This document shows positions 7,689 through 12,521 of a DNA stretch of 20,489 nt, piece after piece. Origin of the DNA: a virus. Under the pieces are notes generated by a model. That model saw nothing but the letters and a program-made list of their open reading frames with translations, did not search any database and had not been told where the DNA came from. The position numbers were made by a program, and so were the translations under genes. The stretch covers positions 1 through 20,489 of IMG/VR virus record IMGVR_UViG_3300022939_000191; one strand, given 5' to 3'. How positions within the stretch are numbered: position 1 is the stretch's first letter; each line of letters starts with the position of its first letter.

Positions 7689-8876
7689 TCAGGAAGCATC
7701 AGCAGCGTATAGTCTCGCTTCAAGTTCTGCAATAGCTGCTTGAACGAATGCAGTCGTTGCAATCTGTGTAGTGTCAGTGCCTGTTGTAGCAGTAGGAGCG
7801 GTTGGAGTACCTGTCAGTGCAGGTGAAGCCAGTGCAGCCTTATCATCCAATTGTGTCTGAATATTGCTTGTTACACCATCAACATAGTTGAGTTCTGTTA
7901 CAGTTGAAGTCAAACCTGTAAGTGTTACAGCAGTGGTCGCATTTGATGCTGTACCAGTCAAGTCACCAGTTACGTTACCCGTTAAGTTTGCTTCAACTGT
8001 TCCTGCTACAAATGTCTCAGAACCAATTGTCCACTTATCATTAGTTTCGTCCCAAAGTAATGTGACAGAAGTAGACCCACCACGAGAAATACTGAGTCCA
8101 GCATCTTCCGTTGGACTTCCAGAGGTGAAGTTACTGTTAAGAACCAGAGTGTTGTCGGCAATGTTTACAGTTTCAGAGTTTACAGTAGTTGTTGTTCCAG
8201 AAACAGTTAAACTACCAGTAACAGTCATGTCATCATTAACCGTGACATTACCAGTTCCGTTACCACTCAATACCAAATTAGTATCGCTACTATAAGTTGT
8301 GATCTGATTTACTTTGATATTGTTTGCAAAGGTAATATCGTTACCAGCAGAGTTGGTGATATTCTCACCGTCCGTAATCTGTAACGTACCCTTAACTTGA
8401 ATAACACCCGTACCAGTGGGATCAAATTCAATATCACCCGTACCAGATGTTTGTACACTAACATTCTGATTGGAGTCAGCAGAAATTGTAATTGTACCAG
8501 AGTTATCTGATACCACCTGTTGTCCGTTTACATACAGAGACCCCGGCCCAACATAGACATCTGCCCACTGTTTTGATGATGAACCGAGACTTCTTGTGTT
8601 GTCTGCATCAGGAACGATGTCCTGATTTACCGATGAGAGAAATGTTCCAACTCTAGCATCCGTGTACCAAAGATTTGTAGAACCTTCAGTGATATCGTCT
8701 GTATCTGTAATTCCAGCAAGTTCCGAGTAAAGAGCGAGTCTAAATCCGCCTGCTGTTGAACCGTCATGAACACGCAACGTATTATTGGTAGTATCATAGG
8801 AAATCTCACCTTCTGCTCCAGTGAAGCTACCGTTCTGCGTTGCTGTTCCCCGTCTAAATTGTACCTGTGTTGGCAT
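7689..8876 (-). CDS. Tail-fibre-like virion protein with N-terminal beta module and C-terminal tail-repeat
   Basis: The 395-residue product begins M-P-T-Q-V-Q-F-R-R-G-T and continues with an F-T-G-A-E-G-E-I-S-Y-D-T-T-x-N-T-L-R-V-H-D-G block. This is an N-terminal domain frequent on marine phage fibre proteins and reminiscent of the N-terminal domain of Mtd-type receptor-binding proteins. The middle is rich in T, G, S, N and V, with V-T-G-S-L-T-V-S-G-T-T-T-T-V-N repeats, suggesting a trimeric beta-fibre. The C-terminus has A-S-P-A-L-T-G-T-P-T-A-P and then T-T-Q-I-A-T-T-A-F-V-Q-A-A-I, the common phage tail-fibre repeat, ending in a short helix. No catalytic motif was seen. It lies 12 bases upstream of gene 13 with an AGGAAG ribosome-binding site. 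The role in adsorption or as a whisker or baseplate fibre is inferred. Confidence 0.75.
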   Translation of the reverse strand: MPTQVQFRRGTATQNGSFTGAEGEISYDTTNNTLRVHDGSTAGGFRLALYSELAGITDTDDITEGSTNLWYTDARVGTFLSSVNQDIVPDADNTRSLGSSSKQWADVYVGPGSLYVNGQQVVSDNSGTITISADSNQNVSVQTSGTGDIEFDPTGTGVIQVKGTLQITDGENITNSAGNDITFANNIKVNQITTYSSDTNLVLSGNGTGNVTVNDDMTVTGSLTVSGTTTTVNSETVNIADNTLVLNSNFTSGSPTEDAGLSISRGGSTSVTLLWDETNDKWTIGSETFVAGTVEANLTGNVTGDLTGTASNATTAVTLTGLTSTVTELNYVDGVTSNIQTQLDDKAALASPALTGTPTAPTATTGTDTTQIATTAFVQAAIAELEARLYAADAS

Positions 8877-8903
8877 AGTAGTTTCTTCCTATAATCTTAT
8901 AAT

Positions 8904-9131
8904 CTAAAATGTTCCACCATCTAGCGAATCTACCTGAGCGCCAGGTATAGTGGCACTAGAATTAAGATTATTTAAATCCGCTCTGAGATGTTCTATTCCT
9001 CCCTGAGTAGTACCATCGTGTACTACCAGAGCCTTTTTGGTTGTGTTGATAGTTATCTCGCCCTCTGCACCAGTAAAACTGGCGTGTTGGGTCGTAGTAC
9101 CTCTTTTAAACTGAACTTGCGTGCCAGCCAT
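8904..9131 (-). CDS. Mini fibre protein: N-terminal beta module with D-G-G-T-F tail
   Basis: Only 75 residues long, this protein has an N-terminal module paralogous to that of the next gene downstream. Shared elements are V-Q-F-[RK]-R-G-T, F-T-G-A-E-G-E-I, N-T-T-x-x-x-L-x-V-H-D-G-[ST]. The module is joined almost directly to the C-terminal sequence V-D-S-L-D-G-G-T-F, with no fibre shaft. Two other proteins in this window end the same way. A GAGAG-type ribosome-binding site precedes the ATG. It could be a capping or attachment subunit that co-assembles with the longer fibre. It could also be a shaft-deleted duplicate, although it is intact and well spaced. No function is known to me. Confidence 0.7.
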   Translation of the reverse strand: MAGTQVQFKRGTTTQHASFTGAEGEITINTTKKALVVHDGTTQGGIEHLRADLNNLNSSATIPGAQVDSLDGGTF

Positions 9132-9143
9132 CTCTCTTTACCC

Positions 9144-9452
9144 TTATGATAATGCGCCCAAATCTTCGGTTGCTAAAGTACCAGTAGGTGTCGTTTTGCA
9201 ATCAAAACTATTTTCAATAATTACTCCAAAAGCATCTGAATCTGGGTTGGTCAAACCACCATAGTCACCAGTTGGAAAGACTAAATTTGGATCACTTATG
9301 GAAAAATTTGCAATAGTAACAATATTATCAGCAGAGTCACGAACAAAAATCTTTTTATCAGCGGTATTTACTGCAACCTCACCCACCACCAAATCACTGG
9401 TAGTTGGTAAAGAAGATGCAGTTTCGCTTCTTTTTAATTTAATCGTTGCCAC
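9144..9452 (-). CDS. Small virion protein with fibre-type N-terminal beta module
   Basis: The 102-residue product begins M-A-T-I-K-L-K-R-S and continues L-V-V-G-E-V-A-V-N-T-A-D-K-K-I-F-V-R-D, a module widespread at the N-termini of marine phage tail proteins, followed by N-I-V-T-I-A. The second half (about residues 50-102) contains N-P-D-S-D-A-F-G-V-I-I-E-N and resembles a short fragment of a fibre shaft protein. The start is GTG, chosen because GGAGAG lies about 5 bases upstream and because the resulting M-A-T-I motif matches the start of the 462-residue fibre protein upstream. It overlaps the end of the preceding coiled-coil gene by 14 bases. Structural role inferred. Confidence 0.65.
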   Translation of the reverse strand: MATIKLKRSETASSLPTTSDLVVGEVAVNTADKKIFVRDSADNIVTIANFSISDPNLVFPTGDYGGLTNPDSDAFGVIIENSFDCKTTPTGTLATEDLGALS

Positions 9453-9708
9453 TTATCTCTCCAGCAGAAAAATTAGCAGGTTGTTTTTTAAATTGACTTG
9501 GAGGAGAAACTTTCGGTGTTTTTTCTTCAACCTTTTTTGGTTGTACTAAAACCTTTTCCTCTGTCTCTTTATTTTCAACCGTCTCCAATCTAGTTAGTTT
9601 TAAATTTGCAAACTCTAATTGAGATTTCAACAAAATGTTTTCTTGTTGTAACTCATTTACTTTAGTAGCCAATTTGTTCACATAAGTTTGTAAAAATTCT
9701 TCATCCAT
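9439..9708 (-). CDS. Small coiled-coil protein, function unknown
   Basis: This 89-residue, highly charged protein has a clear heptad-like helix at residues about 5-43 (L-Q-T-Y-V-N-K-L-A-T-K-V-N-E-L then L-L-K-S-Q-L-E), then a K/E/P-rich flexible linker and an N-F-S-A-G-E-I-S tail. No signal peptide or membrane segment is visible. It sits among fibre-like genes and overlaps the next gene by 14 bases, so it may be a trimerising structural part or an assembly chaperone. Small coiled-coil proteins occur at similar places in marine T4-like phages. I do not recognise a named family. The ATG has GGAG upstream, just after the hairpin at 9731-9749. Confidence 0.6.
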   Translation of the reverse strand: MDEEFLQTYVNKLATKVNELQQENILLKSQLEFANLKLTRLETVENKETEEKVLVQPKKVEEKTPKVSPPSQFKKQPANFSAGEISGND

Positions 9709-9730
9709 TATATGTCTCCATAATATTAAT

Positions 9731-9749
9731 GGGGGGATAAACTCCCCCC
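9731..9749 (-). terminator. GC hairpin after the 462-residue fibre gene (terminator or mRNA-stability hairpin)
   Basis: On the minus strand six G are followed by a 7-base loop (AGTTTAT) and six C, a perfect 6-bp GC stem 10 bases after the upstream gene's stop codon. It is followed by ATTAATATTA rather than a T run, so classical intrinsic termination is uncertain. It could instead protect the 3' end of the abundant fibre transcript or separate expression of the small genes downstream. The next gene's ribosome-binding site begins about 10 bases later. Confidence 0.5.
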
Positions 9750-9759
9750 GTCAATTTAA

Positions 9760-11148
9760 TTAGTAAGAACCGCCATCAATAGCAAGTTCTACCCACTCTG
9801 GTGTCCCATTGTTAGAACGTAGGTAGTAACCATCAGCTCCAGCAGCAGTAGCCTGAATTGCACCAGTACCGTTACCAAAAAGAATACCGTTGCTGGTCAG
9901 TGTAGTAGCACCAGTACCACCATCGGCAACTGCGATTGCGGCAGACAGACCAGAAACAGTACCACTGGTCAAGTTGCCTTCGATGTTAGCAACCAATGTT
10001 GCAACTGCATAACCAGTTGAACCAGTGTCTACTGTAGTAGTAGGAGCAGACTGAGAGTCCTTAAACAGTTTCCACTTACCACTGTCAGACGCATCACGGA
10101 ACAGACCAGCGTACAGGTCTTGTGAACCAGATGTGTCATACAGACCGTAGAAACCAACGTCCACTGAGTCGGATGAATTGTTGCCAGAAGCCAACTTGAA
10201 CAGCGGGTCAGTAACGTCCAAGTTTGTGGTGTTTACTGTGGTAGTTGTACCGTTTACAGTAAGGTTACCAGAAACCGTCAAGTTACCACCAACAGTCGGG
10301 TTAGTTGCAAGACCAACCGTGACTTGGTTGTTAGAAACCGCAGTTGTTACTTCGTTCGCAGTACCAGCAAAGGTAAGAGTCTCACCACCGTTTACCGTAT
10401 CAGTTGTACCACTGTCAGCAGCGACATCAAAAGACGTTGCAATCGCAGCGGTAGTTGCAGCAGTGATACGACCCTGTGCATCAACCGTGATTACAGGAAT
10501 AGCAGTTGTAGAACCGTAAGATGTGGCAGTAACACCAGAAGCAGGCATACTGATTTGACCGCCAGACTTAGAAAGAGTGGAGTCAACACTAATTGCAGCC
10601 TGTGCTCTTGCGTCTGTGTAGTAGAGGTTAGTAGAACCTTCTGCTAGGTCATCGGTATCGTTGTCAGAAAAATCGTCAGCATCAGCAGCAGGAGCCCAAC
10701 TTGTACCATTGTACTTCAGTACTTGACCAGAAGTCGCACCAGATGTTGAAACGTCACTAAGGTTGTCAATTGCAATGGTGATATCAGCAGAACCATCGAA
10801 AGACTGACCAGCGATGTTACGAGCAGTTTCCAAAACTGTTGCATCTGAAGCAGTACCATTTAGGTCAGCAGTAATAGTACCAGCAGAGAAGTTACCAGAA
10901 CCATCTCTCTTGACAATCTTACTTGCAGTATTTGCATCAGTAGCACCATCTACTGCATCGGTATAGTACTTACCACCGATTGCATGAATAACCTGTTGTG
11001 AACCAGAATCAAGAGACTCAATGTACAGTTTGGCGCCCGCACCATCTCCAGACTGATCTTCTGCATAAGCAAGTTCTCCCTGCACCAAATCACTGGTGCC
11101 TGGAGCAGCGCTTCCACTCGATCTTTTGATTTGAATTGTTGTTGCCAT
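9760..11148 (-). CDS. Tail-fibre-like virion protein (462 aa)
   Basis: This protein has an N-terminal module M-A-T-T-I-Q-I-K-R-S ... L-V-Q-G-E-L-A-Y-A (residues 1-30), then repetitive Ser/Thr/Gly/Ala-rich beta sequence. The shaft contains D-L-A-E-G-S-T-N-L-Y-Y-T-D-A-R-A (about 164-179), shared in form with the 395-residue fibre protein, a D-A-Q-G-R-I-T-A-A segment, and V-S-G-N-L-T-V-N-G-T-T-T-T-V-N (about 293-307). It ends A-I-D-G-G-S-Y, a variant of the D-G-G-T-F terminus of two smaller neighbours. There is no enzymatic motif, so it is best read as an elongated trimeric fibre or adhesin. GGAG lies 9 bases before the ATG. The repeats may be hotspots for recombination with related fibre genes. 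Confidence 0.75.
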   Translation of the reverse strand: MATTIQIKRSSGSAAPGTSDLVQGELAYAEDQSGDGAGAKLYIESLDSGSQQVIHAIGGKYYTDAVDGATDANTASKIVKRDGSGNFSAGTITADLNGTASDATVLETARNIAGQSFDGSADITIAIDNLSDVSTSGATSGQVLKYNGTSWAPAADADDFSDNDTDDLAEGSTNLYYTDARAQAAISVDSTLSKSGGQISMPASGVTATSYGSTTAIPVITVDAQGRITAATTAAIATSFDVAADSGTTDTVNGGETLTFAGTANEVTTAVSNNQVTVGLATNPTVGGNLTVSGNLTVNGTTTTVNTTNLDVTDPLFKLASGNNSSDSVDVGFYGLYDTSGSQDLYAGLFRDASDSGKWKLFKDSQSAPTTTVDTGSTGYAVATLVANIEGNLTSGTVSGLSAAIAVADGGTGATTLTSNGILFGNGTGAIQATAAGADGYYLRSNNGTPEWVELAIDGGSY

Positions 11149-11190
11149 TTAGTTTCTCCCAATTAAGGTTTGTTTTTTGTTATCTAAAAT

Positions 11191-11421
11191 TTAAAAAGTT
11201 CCACCATCAATACTGTTTACTTGGACATCTGCCGAAGTCAGTGGAGCAGCTTCCCAATTTCCTGAAGCGGCATTATAAACAAGAGTCTCTCCATCCTGTG
11301 CGTCAGTAACATCAACACCAGCAAGACCTTCTATTCTAGTAGAAGTCTGAGTTTTAGAGTTAGTAGTAGTAGTAACTCTTTTTGTAGATGTGGGCGTATT
11401 AACCCTTACTCTGACTACCAT
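11191..11421 (-). CDS. Mini virion protein: Thr-rich N-terminus with D-G-G-T-F tail
   Basis: A 76-residue product with a basic, Thr-rich N-terminus (V-R-V-N-T-P-T-S-T-K-R-V-T-T-T-T at about 4-19), followed by a D-G-E-T-L-V-Y-N-A-A-S-G-N-W-E-A segment typical of fibre repeats and a V-N-S-I-D-G-G-T-F terminus. Its ATG shares one base with the stop of the upstream gene (TAATG), so the two are probably co-translated. It could be an adaptor linking the upstream small beta protein to fibres. No named family is recognised, and the structural role is inferred from terminus, repeat and position. Confidence 0.65.
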   Translation of the reverse strand: MVVRVRVNTPTSTKRVTTTTNSKTQTSTRIEGLAGVDVTDAQDGETLVYNAASGNWEAAPLTSADVQVNSIDGGTF

Positions 11422-11747
11422 TACCTAGTTACCTCTGGGGTTACTGTAATAATGCCTTCTAATATCCTCAGTGTTTCCGAGGGGTCTTCAATTTCTAAAT
11501 CATAAACATATCTACCAGCTTTCAAAGCACTTGTTTGTGCTGAAGTTAAACTCATTGTAACTTCTCCAGTCAAATCAACTTTGCTCGTTGTAAAAGCTGT
11601 ATAAGTATTAGTATAATAACTCTTTCTAAGTTGAGCTCTAGGAGTATATAAAGACAAGTCTTTTGGACTCCCATCATCATTAGTTAGGTCAATCGACAAG
11701 GCAAAAGTTGTTCCCTGATCAATTACCAAATTTTGTACAGTAGCCAT
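11421..11747 (-). CDS. Small beta-rich virion protein, BppU N-terminal-like
   Basis: The 108-residue product is a single predicted beta domain: Q-G-T-T-F-A-L-S-I-D-L-T-N-D-D-G-S-P-K-D-L (about residues 11-31), then a Y-D-L-E-I segment near 88-92 and a final I-L-E-G-I-I-T-V-T-P. This pattern resembles the Ig-like N-terminal domain of phage baseplate upper protein BppU and small virion proteins of marine T4-like phages. The similarity is judged by eye. It is the first gene of the minus-strand fibre cluster, with an exact TATAAATA late promoter box 23 bases before its ATG and a GGAA ribosome-binding site. A baseplate or fibre-adaptor role is inferred. Confidence 0.65.
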   Translation of the reverse strand: MATVQNLVIDQGTTFALSIDLTNDDGSPKDLSLYTPRAQLRKSYYTNTYTAFTTSKVDLTGEVTMSLTSAQTSALKAGRYVYDLEIEDPSETLRILEGIITVTPEVTR

Positions 11748-11770
11748 TTATGATTCCATCTTTTACAAGT

Positions 11771-11778
11771 TATTTATA
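11771..11778 (-). promoter_or_regulatory. T4-type late promoter for the minus-strand fibre cluster
   Basis: The minus strand reads TATAAATA, an exact T4 late promoter box, ending 23 bases before the ATG of the 108-residue beta protein. It lies in the only divergent intergenic gap of the window (11748-11792, 45 bases). From here a late transcript could run leftward through the fibre genes into gene 13. The other side of the gap starts the plus-strand glycosyltransferase island, for which I see no convincing promoter. Confidence 0.65.
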
Positions 11779-11792
11779 AGAAAAAGAAACTT

Positions 11793-12521
11793 ATGAAATC
11801 CGTGATAACATTGAAGTTTGGAGACAAATATAACTCCAACGATGTCAATTGTATTTATGATAATTCAAATATTTACAGACATGTCTGTATCACAGACGAT
11901 CCAGCAGGATTAAATCCCAACATAGAAATTATACCAATAGATTCTGATACCGATGGATGTTGGGAAAAAATAAAAATTTTCAAGAATGATTGGGTTGGGG
12001 ATTGCCTCTATCTAGACTTAGATGTTATAATACAGGGTAGTTTAGATAGGTTGTTTAATCACTGTTCAACACCGACAATATGTTATTGCTATTGGAAAAA
12101 TAAAGATACTCATGAAACCAAGAATAGAAGATACCAACGAGAGATGCCATACCTTGGAAATGGACTATCAACTGATCCGTGGATGCAAAAATGGAAAGGT
12201 CTTTATAATTCCAGCGTAATGGTTTGGAATGGGAATGATGCAAGATACATTTACGATCATTTTGAAAAAAATGATGAATATTTCATGACTAAATATTGTG
12301 GTGATGATAGATTTTTATATCATGAAAATATGTTTGACAATGTATTTCCAAAAGGATTAATCTATTCGTTGACGGGAGGCGTAGATTTAGACACGGACGT
12401 ATCTCCAAGAGGGTATCAAATAAAACCAGACTATCCAATAGTTTTGTTAAACGGTAACGAACCAAAAGAAGAATTGAGAAAAAAATATTATGATGCACTT
12501 TCTCTGCATGAAATGGGGTAA
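11793..12521 (+). CDS. GT-A glycosyltransferase-like protein, paralog 1
   Basis: This protein of 242 residues shows the signature set shared by four consecutive genes here: K-F-G-D-K-Y near 8-13, Y-L-D-L-D-V-I-I-Q near 73-81 with the metal-binding D-x-D at 75-77, and N-S-S-V-M-V-W near 139-145. A D-x-D preceded by hydrophobic residues and an early T-D-D-P motif fit GT8-like enzymes that transfer sugars from nucleotide-sugar donors. The expected C-terminal H-W-x-G metal-binding segment is replaced by L-L-N-G-N-E-P, so activity is less certain. It starts the plus-strand island, with a weak A-rich ribosome-binding site. Donor and acceptor are unknown. Decoration of virion fibres or host surface glycans is an inference. 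Confidence 0.75.
   Translation: MKSVITLKFGDKYNSNDVNCIYDNSNIYRHVCITDDPAGLNPNIEIIPIDSDTDGCWEKIKIFKNDWVGDCLYLDLDVIIQGSLDRLFNHCSTPTICYCYWKNKDTHETKNRRYQREMPYLGNGLSTDPWMQKWKGLYNSSVMVWNGNDARYIYDHFEKNDEYFMTKYCGDDRFLYHENMFDNVFPKGLIYSLTGGVDLDTDVSPRGYQIKPDYPIVLLNGNEPKEELRKKYYDALSLHEMG

Noticed and set aside
7888-8295. 135-residue plus-strand frame in the fibre gene
   Set aside because: Repetitive V/P/S-rich translation mirrors the Thr/Gly repeats of the true minus-strand fibre gene. No independent evidence.
8904-9131. 75-residue fibre gene as a pseudogene fragment of the neighbouring fibre gene
   Set aside because: It has its own start, ribosome-binding site and an intact C-terminal signature shared with other genes, so it is more likely a real short protein.
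11776-11783. Plus-strand late promoter TATAAGAA for the glycosyltransferase island
   Set aside because: Two mismatches from TATAAATA, and only about 10 bases from the ATG, too close for a usable promoter and leader.
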